Shown in pieces: positions 1-5,560 of a stretch of DNA of 6,522 bases. The position numbers and the translations under genes are program-made. How positions within the stretch are numbered: the first letter of the stretch is position 1; each line of letters starts with the position of its first letter. Origin of the DNA: Kiritimatiellia bacterium (GTDB lineage Bacteria; Verrucomicrobiota; Kiritimatiellia; RFP12; UBA1067). The notes beneath the pieces are model-generated. The model saw only the letters and a list, made by a program, of their open reading frames with translations, was not told the DNA's origin and did not search any database. The DNA lies in the NCBI GenBank assembly GCA_017389885.1, contig JAFPDR010000083.1, forward strand, positions 1-6,522, given 5' to 3'.

Positions 1-395
1 ACGTCGGCGAACTCGGCTGCCCTGACGGCGCGTTCGTGCATGCTGCCGGTTCCAAGGGCCGCCGTGAGCGTGGTGTATCCGTGCCTCCTCGCGCCGTCCT
101 CCAGTCCGCGGCAGATCCGCGCGTAGAACGGATGGAACGCGTCCGGCACCATCACTCCGAAGCGCTGGGTGGCTAAGCGCGATGCGTGGTCGGCGAGAAA
201 CGTACCGTAGCCCGGGCGTCTGTCGACCAGCTCGCGGTCAGTAAGATCCCTAAGCGCGCCGCGCACCGTCTCGCGCGCCACTGAGAATCGGCGCATGAGC
301 TGGTGCTCGCTCGGGAGCCTCCCCGCCGCGTCGAACTTCCCGCTGACGATTTCCTGCCGGAGGATCTCGCTGATGCTCTTGCTTTTTGTCTTCAT
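1..395 (-). CDS. GntR-type winged-helix / LacI-type sensor transcriptional regulator (partial, C-terminus beyond window)
   Basis: This is the N-terminal 131 codons of a DNA-binding repressor-like protein whose 3' part lies outside the window. Residues about 6-68 form a GntR winged helix: SISEILRQEIVSGKF, then LPSEHQLMRRFSVARETVRG for the HTH, then the wing ending GYGTFL. From residue about 78 a LacI/periplasmic-binding-type sensor begins (RFGVMVPDAFHPFYARICRG, then LEDGARRHGY). This two-domain order is that of AraR-like regulators, which bind a sugar or sugar derivative and release DNA. The ligand cannot be read from this fragment. The ATG at 395 is chosen because the HTH starts immediately after it and a perfect TATAAT lies 7 nt upstream; there is no Shine-Dalgarno, so the message may be leaderless. 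It lies 52 nt downstream of cysS with no terminator between them, so read-through is possible. Family call is confident, target genes unknown. Confidence 0.92.
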   Translation of the reverse strand, partial: MKTKSKSISEILRQEIVSGKFDAAGRLPSEHQLMRRFSVARETVRGALRDLTDRELVDRRPGYGTFLADHASRLATQRFGVMVPDAFHPFYARICRGLEDGARRHGYTTLTAALGTGSMHERAVRAAEFAD

Positions 396-402
396 CGCCG
401 AA

Positions 403-431
403 ATTATACCAAGAGCGGCGGCCTCGGGCAA
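403..431 (-). promoter_or_regulatory. sigma70-type promoter of the GntR/LacI-type regulator
   Basis: On the minus strand a -35 TTGCCC (426-431), a 17-bp spacer and a perfect -10 TATAAT (403-408) are visible. TGG directly precedes the -10, giving an extended -10 (TGGTATAAT). The -10 ends 7 nt before the ATG at 395, so the expected start of transcription falls at or next to the A of the start codon. No AGGAGG-like sequence lies between promoter and gene, which fits leaderless initiation. Confidence 0.75.
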
Positions 432-434
432 TAT

Positions 435-444
435 TGTCTAGACA
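435..444. promoter_or_regulatory. Palindromic operator candidate TGTCTAGACA
   Basis: A perfect 10-bp palindrome sits 3 bp upstream of the -35 box of the GntR/LacI-type gene and just past the cysS stop. It matches the published HutC-subfamily GntR consensus (yGTMTAKACr) at every position. Its placement beside the promoter of a gene with a GntR winged helix suggests autoregulation. The match and the position are seen; binding is inferred. Confidence 0.55.
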
Positions 445-447
445 GGA

Positions 448-1809
448 TCAGCGGTTCCTCGAGACGCTCTGCCCTTCCTTGGAGTCCTTGACAGCCCAGC
501 CGAGCGCGGCGATCGCGTCGCGCAGGCGGTCCGACTCGGCCCAGTTCTTCGCCTTCCTCGCCTCCGCGCGCTGGTCGAGCATGGACTGGACCTCCTGCGG
601 GATCTCCTCGGACTTCTTCTCGTTCTCGAAGAAGATGACTCCCAGTACCTCGTCCATGCGCTTGAACACGCCGAGCGTTCCCGCCGCGCCCTTTCCGTTG
701 GCGTCGCGCACGAGCTCGAACAGCGCGGCAAACGCGCGCGGCAGGTTGAGGTCGTCGTTGACGGCAGCCGTGAAGTCGTCGAGGTGCTTCTGCGCCCATT
801 CGGGGACCGGACCATCCGTCGCCTGCTCCACGCAGCGGTCGATCTTCTCGAGCGCCTTGCGCGCATCCTCGAGGGCGGAGAACGCGAAGTTGAGCCCGGT
901 GCGGTAGTGCGCGTTGATGAGCACGTAGCGTATCTCGCGCCCGGTGTAGCCCTTCTCGAGGAGGTCGCGGAGCGTGAAGAAGTTGCCGGCGGACTTCGAC
1001 ATCTTCTCGCCGTTGACGCGGAGGTGCGCGCAGTGCATCCACGTGCGGACGAACTCCTTGCCCGTCGCGGCCTCGGCCTGGGCGATCTCGTTCTCGTGGT
1101 GCGGGAAGAGGTTGTCTATCCCGCCCGTGTGGAGGTCGAACGTCTCGCCGAGGTACTTCATGGACATCGCGGAGCACTCGATGTGCCAGCCGGGGCGTCC
1201 GCGGCCCCACGGGGAATCCCAGCCGACCGGCCCGTCCGACGGCTCCCACGCCTTCCATAGCGCGAAGTCGCCGACGTTCTCCTTGTCGTATTCGTCGGCC
1301 GCGCACCTCAGGCCCGTGCGCTGGTTGTCGAAGTCGATGTGGGCGAGCTTGCCGTAGCCCGGGAACTCGCGGACCTTGAAGTAGACCGAGCCGTCCTCGC
1401 TCTGGTACGCGACTCCCTTCTCCATGAGCCTGGAGACGAGCGCGATCATCTCGGGGATGTGGTCCGTAGCCGCGGGGTAGACCTCCGCAGGCTGGATGTT
1501 CAGCTTCTTCAGGTCGGCGAAGAACGCGTCCTTGTACGTCTTCGTGTAGTCGGTCAGCGCGACGCCCGCGGCGTTTGCGCCGCGGATCGTCTTGTCGTCG
1601 ACGTCGGTGAGGTTCATCACCTGGCGTATCTTCATTCCGTTGAACTGCACGACGCGGCGGAGGATGTCCTCGAACGCGTATGCGCGGAAGTTGCCGATGT
1701 GGGCGAAGTTGTAGACGGTGGGTCCGCACGTGTAGAGGCGGATCGTGTTGCCCTCGAGGGGCCTGAGCTCCTCGACTCTTCTCGACAGCGAGTTGTAGAC
1801 GTTCATCAT
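448..1809 (-). CDS. cysS: Cysteine--tRNA ligase (CysRS)
   Basis: A class Ia aminoacyl-tRNA synthetase of 453 residues that charges tRNA-Cys with cysteine at the expense of ATP in the cytosol. All signatures are present: TCGPTVYNFAHIGNFR with zinc ligand Cys28 and the HIGH-type motif HIGN (37-40); WHIECSAM with Cys212; HTGGIDNLFPHHENEIAQ with His237 and Glu241 in the places of the E. coli zinc ligands; and the KMSKS loop at 269-273. The C-terminal DALR-like helical domain follows from about 305. Length is normal for bacterial CysRS (about 460). Two consecutive ATGs (1809 and 1806) begin the ORF. Both lack a Shine-Dalgarno, and a TATAAT ends 8 nt before the first, so the exact start is uncertain by one codon. 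It begins 20 nt after the stop of the XRE-cupin-ligase gene, so it may be read from that operon as well as its own promoter. Confidence 0.98.
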   Translation of the reverse strand: MMNVYNSLSRRVEELRPLEGNTIRLYTCGPTVYNFAHIGNFRAYAFEDILRRVVQFNGMKIRQVMNLTDVDDKTIRGANAAGVALTDYTKTYKDAFFADLKKLNIQPAEVYPAATDHIPEMIALVSRLMEKGVAYQSEDGSVYFKVREFPGYGKLAHIDFDNQRTGLRCAADEYDKENVGDFALWKAWEPSDGPVGWDSPWGRGRPGWHIECSAMSMKYLGETFDLHTGGIDNLFPHHENEIAQAEAATGKEFVRTWMHCAHLRVNGEKMSKSAGNFFTLRDLLEKGYTGREIRYVLINAHYRTGLNFAFSALEDARKALEKIDRCVEQATDGPVPEWAQKHLDDFTAAVNDDLNLPRAFAALFELVRDANGKGAAGTLGVFKRMDEVLGVIFFENEKKSEEIPQEVQSMLDQRAEARKAKNWAESDRLRDAIAALGWAVKDSKEGQSVSRNR

Positions 1810-1817
1810 AGACGGGT

Positions 1818-1826
1818 ATTATACCA
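1818..1826 (-). promoter_or_regulatory. Extended -10 promoter candidate for cysS
   Basis: The minus strand carries TGGTATAAT squeezed into the 20-nt gap between the ligase stop codon and the cysS ATG. The -10 ends 8 nt before the first ATG and 11 nt before the second. I do not see a convincing -35 at 16-18 bp, so it would depend on the extended TG element. The same TTGGTATAAT string sits 7 nt before the GntR/LacI-type gene. It predicts a leaderless or nearly leaderless cysS message. Confidence 0.55.
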
Positions 1827-1829
1827 AAA

Positions 1830-4082
1830 TCAGAGCAGGTTGCGCTGGATCTTGCCCGAGATGGTCTTCGGCAGCTCGTCGCGGAACACCACGATGCGCG
1901 GATACTTGTACGGCGCGGTGTGCTCCTTGACGTAGCGCTGCACCTCCTCCTTGAGCGTGTCCGTCCCGGCGACGCCCTTGACGAGGACGATGGACGCCTT
2001 CACGACCTGCCCGCGTATCGGATCCGGCGCGGCGCTTACGCCGCACTCGAGGACGAACGGCAGCTCCATGATGACGTTCTCGATCTCGGCGGGGCCGATG
2101 CGGTAGCCGGACGACTTGATGACGTCGTCAGCGCGCCCGACGTAGTGGTAGTATCCGTTCTCGTCCCTCCACGCGAGGTCGCCCGTGTGGTAGAACCCGC
2201 CGCGCCACACCTCGTCCGTCTTCTCCGGGTCCTTGTAGTAGCCGAGGAAGATGCCGGGGTGCGGATTCGCCCTGTCCGTCCTGACGACGATCTCTCCGTT
2301 CTCGCCGGGCGGCACGCTGTTGCCGTCCGCATCTACGAGGTCCACGCCGTAGTCCGGCACGGGCTTGCCCATCGAGCCGGGCTCGAGTTCGTCGCCGAGC
2401 AGGTTCGCGAGCGAAAGCGTCGTCTCGGTCTGGCCGAAGCCCTCGGCTATCTCGAGTCCCGTCGCGCGCTCGAACTGCGTCCACACCTCGGGGTTCAGCG
2501 CCTCGCCCGCGGTCGTCGCGTGGCGGACGGACGTGAAGTCGTACTTCGAGATGTCCTGCTTGATGAGCATCCTGTATATCGTCGGCGGAGCGCAGAAGGT
2601 CGTGATGTTGTACTTCTCGAACATCGGCAGAACCTTCTCGGCGTCGAAGCGCTCGAAGTCGTACGTGAACACCGCGCCCTCGCACAGCCACTGTCCGTAG
2701 AACTTGCCCCAGAGCGCCTTGCCCCATCCGGTCTCGGATATCGTGAAGTGAAGTCCGTCGCGCTCGACGAGGTGCCAGTACTTCGCGGTGACGTAGTGCC
2801 CGAGCGCGTACTTGCAGCTGTGGAGCGCCATCTTCGGATACCCCGTCGTGCCGCTCGTGAAGAACATGAGCATCGGGTCGTTCCCGTGCGGAGAGTCCTC
2901 GGTGCGCTCGAAGACGTCCGAAAACGCCGGGACCTCCGCGTTGAAGTCGTGCCAGCCCTCGCGCCTGCCGTAGACGAGCACCTTCTGGAGATGCGCGCCG
3001 ATCTCCTTCTCCGCGGCGTCCGCCTCGATCGCGACATCACCGTCCCCGGTGCAGAATATCGCCTTGACGTCGCCCGCCTTGAAGCGGTACGTGAGGTCGT
3101 GCACCTTCAGCTGGCTCGTCGCCGGAATCGCCACCGCGCCGAGCTTGTGGCACGCGAGCATCGTCGGCCAGAACTGGAAGTGGCGCTTCAGTATGAGCAT
3201 CACCTTGTCGCCCTTGCCGATCCCGAGCGACTTCATGTAGTTCGCGACGCGGTTGGACTGCTCCATCATGTCCTTGAACGTGAAGCGCCTCTCGCGCATA
3301 TGCGCCGAGACGTGCAACATCGCGAGGCGGTTGGGGTCCTTCTTCGCGATCTCGTCAACTATGTCGAACGCGAAGTTGAACTCATCCTCGTGCTCGAAGC
3401 GGACATGCTCGAGCTTGCCCTCTCCGTCCTCCTCGCACTTGACGAACTTCTCCGCGAGAAGCGGCTCGTTCGGCTTGCGGCGGCGCATCCTGACCATCGG
3501 CAGCGACTGCTCCTCCGTGTCGCCGGCCATGATCATCGCGATAAACTCGCACTTCTTCCCTCCGACGGCGATCATTCCGTGCGGCGTCGACGAGTTGTAG
3601 AATATCGAGTCGCCGGCGTTCAGCGTCTCCTCGTGGTCTCCCACCTTCACGCGCATCGAGCCGGACACGACGTAGTCGAACTCCTGGCCCGCGTGCGTCG
3701 TCGTGTGTATCGGCATCTTCTGCTGGCGCTCGTCGTAGTCGTACGTCACGAAGTACGGAGTCGCGAGGCGGCTCTTGAACATCGCCGCCATGTTGCGGAT
3801 GAGGATGCCCTGCTCGTTCACCGTCACCGGACCCTGCCCCGCGCGGTTGACCTGGAAGTGGGAGAGCTTGGCCGTGTGGCCCTCGAGAAGCGCCGTGATG
3901 TCGATTCCGAACGCAAGCGCGCACTTGTGGAGGAACGTGAACGGCGGATCCATCGTCCCCGCCTCGATCGCCACGTAGTCCCTCTCGTTGACGTCCGTAA
4001 GCCTGGCCATCTCGGCGGTCGTCTTGCCGCCTATCTCGCGCAGCTCCTTGATGCGCGACGCCATCTCCCTCAACTCGTTCAT
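1830..4082 (-). CDS. XRE-cupin regulator fused to medium-chain-type acyl-CoA synthetase (AMP-forming)
   Basis: A 750-residue, three-part protein. Residues about 7-66 are an XRE/Cro helix-turn-helix (KTTAEMARLTDVNERDYVAI). Residues about 105-185 are a small cupin barrel (HTTTHAGQEFDYVVSG, AGDSIFYNSSTPHG). From about 230 an ANL adenylating enzyme follows: P-loop FTSGTTGYPK (408-417), ETGWGKALWGKFYG (450-463) typical of the ACSM/medium-chain group, GFGQTETT (548-555), YHTGDLAW with Asp635, the hinge region GRADDVIKSSGYRIGPAE, and PKTISGKIQR with the catalytic lysine at 744. The enzyme half appears intact and should activate a carboxylic acid to its acyl-adenylate and then acyl-CoA. The acid is not readable. 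The cupin has His126, His130, Glu134 and His168, but Thr128 replaces the first His of the usual HxH, so metal binding is uncertain. The ATG has GGAG 8 nt upstream. Fusion suggests that DNA binding and enzyme act on, or sense, the same compound. Confidence 0.96.
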   Translation of the reverse strand: MNELREMASRIKELREIGGKTTAEMARLTDVNERDYVAIEAGTMDPPFTFLHKCALAFGIDITALLEGHTAKLSHFQVNRAGQGPVTVNEQGILIRNMAAMFKSRLATPYFVTYDYDERQQKMPIHTTTHAGQEFDYVVSGSMRVKVGDHEETLNAGDSIFYNSSTPHGMIAVGGKKCEFIAMIMAGDTEEQSLPMVRMRRRKPNEPLLAEKFVKCEEDGEGKLEHVRFEHEDEFNFAFDIVDEIAKKDPNRLAMLHVSAHMRERRFTFKDMMEQSNRVANYMKSLGIGKGDKVMLILKRHFQFWPTMLACHKLGAVAIPATSQLKVHDLTYRFKAGDVKAIFCTGDGDVAIEADAAEKEIGAHLQKVLVYGRREGWHDFNAEVPAFSDVFERTEDSPHGNDPMLMFFTSGTTGYPKMALHSCKYALGHYVTAKYWHLVERDGLHFTISETGWGKALWGKFYGQWLCEGAVFTYDFERFDAEKVLPMFEKYNITTFCAPPTIYRMLIKQDISKYDFTSVRHATTAGEALNPEVWTQFERATGLEIAEGFGQTETTLSLANLLGDELEPGSMGKPVPDYGVDLVDADGNSVPPGENGEIVVRTDRANPHPGIFLGYYKDPEKTDEVWRGGFYHTGDLAWRDENGYYHYVGRADDVIKSSGYRIGPAEIENVIMELPFVLECGVSAAPDPIRGQVVKASIVLVKGVAGTDTLKEEVQRYVKEHTAPYKYPRIVVFRDELPKTISGKIQRNLL

Positions 4083-4090
4083 CTTCTTGA

Positions 4091-4094
4091 CTCC
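4091..4094 (-). promoter_or_regulatory. Shine-Dalgarno (GGAG) of the XRE-cupin-ligase gene
   Basis: GGAG on the minus strand lies 8 nt upstream of the ATG at 4082, with an A-rich unstructured stretch upstream of it (about 4096-4125). It fixes the start codon in front of the HTH domain. The site is clear of the leader hairpin at 4133-4164, so simple sequestration by that hairpin is unlikely. Confidence 0.75.
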
Positions 4095-4132
4095 GTTGTC
4101 TTTTTTTGTTTGTTGTTTTCCTGAAAACGCAG

Positions 4133-4164
4133 AAAGCGGACCGCCTTTCCCGACGATCCGCTTT
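4133..4164 (-). other. 13-bp RNA hairpin in the leader of the XRE-cupin-ligase gene
   Basis: On the minus strand AAAGCGGATCGTC (4164-4152) pairs with GGCGGTCCGCTTT (4145-4133) over 13 continuous base pairs, closing a six-base GGGAAA loop. Two of the pairs are G-U wobbles that become A-C mismatches on the plus strand, so the structure is better formed in minus-strand RNA. It is followed by CTGCGTTTTC rather than a clean U-tract, so it is a poor standard terminator. On the plus strand it would be followed by TT(A), but no plus-strand gene leads into it. Its 5' arm can instead pair upstream (4217-4224). Confidence 0.6.
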
Positions 4165-4225
4165 TTAGGTGCATTTGGTTTCGAACTGACCGGTCAGATT
4201 AGCCGACAGCCTTACCAGCGGATCC
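4136..4225 (-). repeat. Pair of imperfect 24-bp direct repeats, 66 bp apart
   Basis: Minus-strand copies run from 4225 to 4202 and from 4159 to 4136. They agree at 18 of 24 positions, both starting GGATC and both containing AAGGC-GTC-GC in the second half; the two bases before each copy (GC) also match. The offset of 66 is a multiple of three. In the phase of the small leader ORF both copies read as near-identical octapeptides, GSAGKAVG and GSSGKAVR. Whether this reflects duplicated RNA structure, a remnant of coding sequence or chance cannot be settled here. Confidence 0.4.
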
Positions 4226-4273
4226 GCACCCGCCAATAATAATGCTAATTCGTATAATCTTCTGGTTGTTCAT
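4199..4273 (-). CDS. Possible leaderless 24-codon upstream ORF / leader peptide
   Basis: An ATG at 4273 opens a 24-codon frame ending in TAA (4199-4201). It lies exactly 8 nt after a TATAAT, the same arrangement as cysS. The peptide begins MNNQKIIRISIII and ends GGCGSAGKAVG. Six of its 24 residues are isoleucine, clustered at codons 6-13 and followed at once by a segment that can pair with the downstream hairpin arm. That is the layout of a leader-peptide attenuator. Alternatives are an accidental ORF in AT-rich promoter DNA, which favours ATT codons, or the decayed start of a Rossmann-fold gene, since IIIGGCGSAG resembles a dinucleotide-binding glycine loop. No family recognised; expression is not shown. 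Confidence 0.25.
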   Translation of the reverse strand: MNNQKIIRISIIIGGCGSAGKAVG

Positions 4274-4281
4274 TACCATAT

Positions 4282-4290
4282 ATTATATCA
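4282..4290 (-). promoter_or_regulatory. Extended -10 promoter candidate upstream of the XRE-cupin-ligase leader
   Basis: TGATATAAT on the minus strand is a perfect -10 (4282-4287) with a TGn extension, in a markedly AT-rich patch of an otherwise GC-rich window. No good -35 lies at 17 bp; ACGACA at 19 bp is the nearest match. A start about 7 nt downstream would give a leader of roughly 190 nt before the ligase ATG. It would also place the transcript's 5' end at the small upstream ORF. Confidence 0.55.
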
Positions 4291-4300
4291 TATTTTCTTC

Positions 4301-4340
4301 GTGCCGTGTCGTACCCTGTTGTTACAAATTTCAACGGCAC
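4301..4340 (-). repeat. 7-bp inverted repeat straddling the stop of the alpha/alpha repeat protein gene
   Basis: GTGCCGT (4340-4334) and ACGGCAC (4307-4301) are perfect complements separated by 26 nt that include the TGA stop codon of the upstream gene. It could form a 3'-end stem that stops RNA polymerase or shields the message end. There is no T-run after it on the minus strand (GAAGAAAATATG follows), so it is not a classical intrinsic terminator. Call is tentative. Confidence 0.3.
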
Positions 4341-5398
4341 AGTTCGAGGGCGAGGAGCGCGAAGGACGTGCACAGCACGGGATCGGATTCCCAGAAGCGG
4401 TTGTTCTCGTTCGCCCAGCTGCCGTCCGCCCTCTGGAGCGAGACGATCTTCGCCGAGAGCTCCTTCTTCCATTCGTGCGCGCCGACCTTGTCGATCTTCG
4501 CCGCGTCGAGGGCGCGCGTCATGATGTCGTAGAAGTAGAAGAGACCCTGGTTGCCCATGCCGGGGTTCTCGTCGACGGACCAGTTCCTGTCGAGCCACTC
4601 CACCGACTGCCTCACGCGCGGATCTCCCTTGTCGAGCTTCGCCGAGCACATCGAGAGCACCGCAGCGTAGGTCATCGCGCCGTACGCCCTGAGCGACACC
4701 TTGCCCTGCGCGTTCGTCGCGCTGCCGCCCTGCGGGGTGCGCTCGTTGTACGCCGCGCCGCCTGCGTCCGGACCCTCCGTCTTCATCAGGTTCTCGACGA
4801 ACGCGAGCGCCTTGTCCCAGTCCAGGTCTACACGCTTCCCGCCCTCGCGGAACTCCTCGAGGGAGGCGGTCTTCGCCATCGCGGAGAGCGCATACGACGT
4901 GTTCGAGAGGTCGGCGTAGCGCCTGCGCGACACCTTGTCGTATCCGAACCCGCCCGCCATCGTGTCGTCCCCCGTGAGCTGCGAGGACGCGACGTACTCG
5001 CGCGCCTTGAGGAGCGGGGCCGTCGGGGCGAGCTTCGAGTCGAAGAGGGCCGAGAGGCAGACGGACGTGTTGTAGTTGCCGAGGCCCGAGCCGCCGCGGC
5101 CAGGCTTCGGGACGTAGAAGCCCCCGTCCTCGCGCTGCGTCTTGAGGACGAATTCGACGGCCTTCCTCTTCGCGGCGGAGACCGCCTCGCCCGCGTCGCC
5201 GCATCCGCTCAGCGCCCACAGCGGGAGCGCCGTCAGCGCCGGCATCTGCGCGTCGGAGAAGTGCCCGTCCTCCTGCTGGTTCGCGAGGAGGAACTTCACC
5301 CCCTTCGCGACGGAATCCTCTATCGCGCCGCCCTCCGCGAACGCGGACGCGCCGCACAGGGCCGCCGCGACTGCGACTGCAATCGTTGTCTTCTTCAT
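4331..5398 (-). CDS. Secreted prenyltransferase/squalene-cyclase-type alpha/alpha repeat protein
   Basis: A 355-residue exported protein. It starts with a Sec signal peptide (MKKTTIAVAVAAALCGASAFA, cleavage likely after Ala21). The mature part consists of about six helix-pair units of the terpenoid-cyclase toroid fold, marked by QW-like Q-x-x-DG-F/W motifs: QQEDGHF (41-47), QREDGGFY (88-95), QRADGSWANE (322-331), each followed by a hydrophobic helix such as TSVCLSAL or CTSFALLAL. It is about half the length of squalene-hopene cyclases and I see no DxDD acid motif, so a terpene cyclase activity is not supported. A periplasmic binding or structural role is more likely; function unknown. The ATG at 5398 is chosen over the in-frame ATG at 5464 because the signal peptide begins there; GGAAAGG lies 11 nt upstream. 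It stands alone between a terminator and the next promoter. Confidence 0.93.
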   Translation of the reverse strand: MKKTTIAVAVAAALCGASAFAEGGAIEDSVAKGVKFLLANQQEDGHFSDAQMPALTALPLWALSGCGDAGEAVSAAKRKAVEFVLKTQREDGGFYVPKPGRGGSGLGNYNTSVCLSALFDSKLAPTAPLLKAREYVASSQLTGDDTMAGGFGYDKVSRRRYADLSNTSYALSAMAKTASLEEFREGGKRVDLDWDKALAFVENLMKTEGPDAGGAAYNERTPQGGSATNAQGKVSLRAYGAMTYAAVLSMCSAKLDKGDPRVRQSVEWLDRNWSVDENPGMGNQGLFYFYDIMTRALDAAKIDKVGAHEWKKELSAKIVSLQRADGSWANENNRFWESDPVLCTSFALLALELCR

Positions 5399-5435
5399 GC
5401 CTGGACTTGCCTTTCCTTTGTTGAGTTGACCATCT

Positions 5436-5464
5436 CGTATAGTGTAAACGCCGCGCCGCCGCAA
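5436..5464 (-). promoter_or_regulatory. Promoter candidate of the alpha/alpha repeat protein gene
   Basis: The minus strand reads TTGCGG (5459-5464), a 17-bp spacer, then TATACG (5436-5441). This predicts a start about 30 nt upstream of the ATG at 5398 and leaves room for the GGAAAGG ribosome-binding sequence. It follows the rplS terminator directly, which supports independent transcription. The hexamers match consensus only partly. Confidence 0.5.
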
Positions 5465-5489
5465 AAGGTTCAGAACGGCCGGCCCCGGG

Positions 5490-5520
5490 AAAAAGCGGGG
5501 CGCCCCGCGACGGGACGCCC
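5490..5520 (-). terminator. Intrinsic terminator of the rpsP-rplS operon
   Basis: On the minus strand GGGCGTCCCG (5520-5511) pairs with CGGGGCGCCC (5507-5498) over ten pairs, one of them G-U, around a three-base TCG loop. CGC and a run of five T (5494-5490) follow. It begins about 40 nt after the rplS stop codon and is the only textbook rho-independent terminator in the window. Confidence 0.9.
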
Positions 5521-5560
5521 TGCCTTCGGTTCATCCACCGGTCATTGCAGCCGGGGAGGC

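Noticed and set aside
303..907. Plus-strand ORFs over the GntR/LacI-type and cysS 3' regions (303-491, 386-907)
   Set aside because: They overlap convincingly identified minus-strand genes, lack ribosome-binding sites and carry no recognisable domains.
1920..4124. 734-codon open frame on the plus strand
   Set aside because: It is the antisense shadow of the XRE-cupin-ligase gene. The translation is a low-complexity Arg/Val/Leu/His mixture with no family motif, as GC-rich coding DNA produces on the opposite strand.
4133..4166. Plus-strand intrinsic terminator (hairpin followed by TTTTT)
   Set aside because: The plus-strand version has two A-C mismatches in the stem, and no plus-strand gene runs into it. 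The minus-strand RNA hairpin is the better reading.
4168..4232. tRNA-like segment on the minus strand: ends GGTGC and GCACC pair, with GGTAAGGC and a T-loop-like GTTCGAAAC inside
   Set aside because: The span is about 65 nt, the T-arm and anticodon arm do not form proper five-base stems, and there is no credible anticodon loop. It may be part of the leader structure, but it is not a tRNA gene.
5399..5464. N-terminal extension of the alpha/alpha repeat protein starting at 5464
   Set aside because: The extra 22 codons would precede the signal peptide and overlap the predicted promoter. The ATG at 5398 begins a standard Sec signal.
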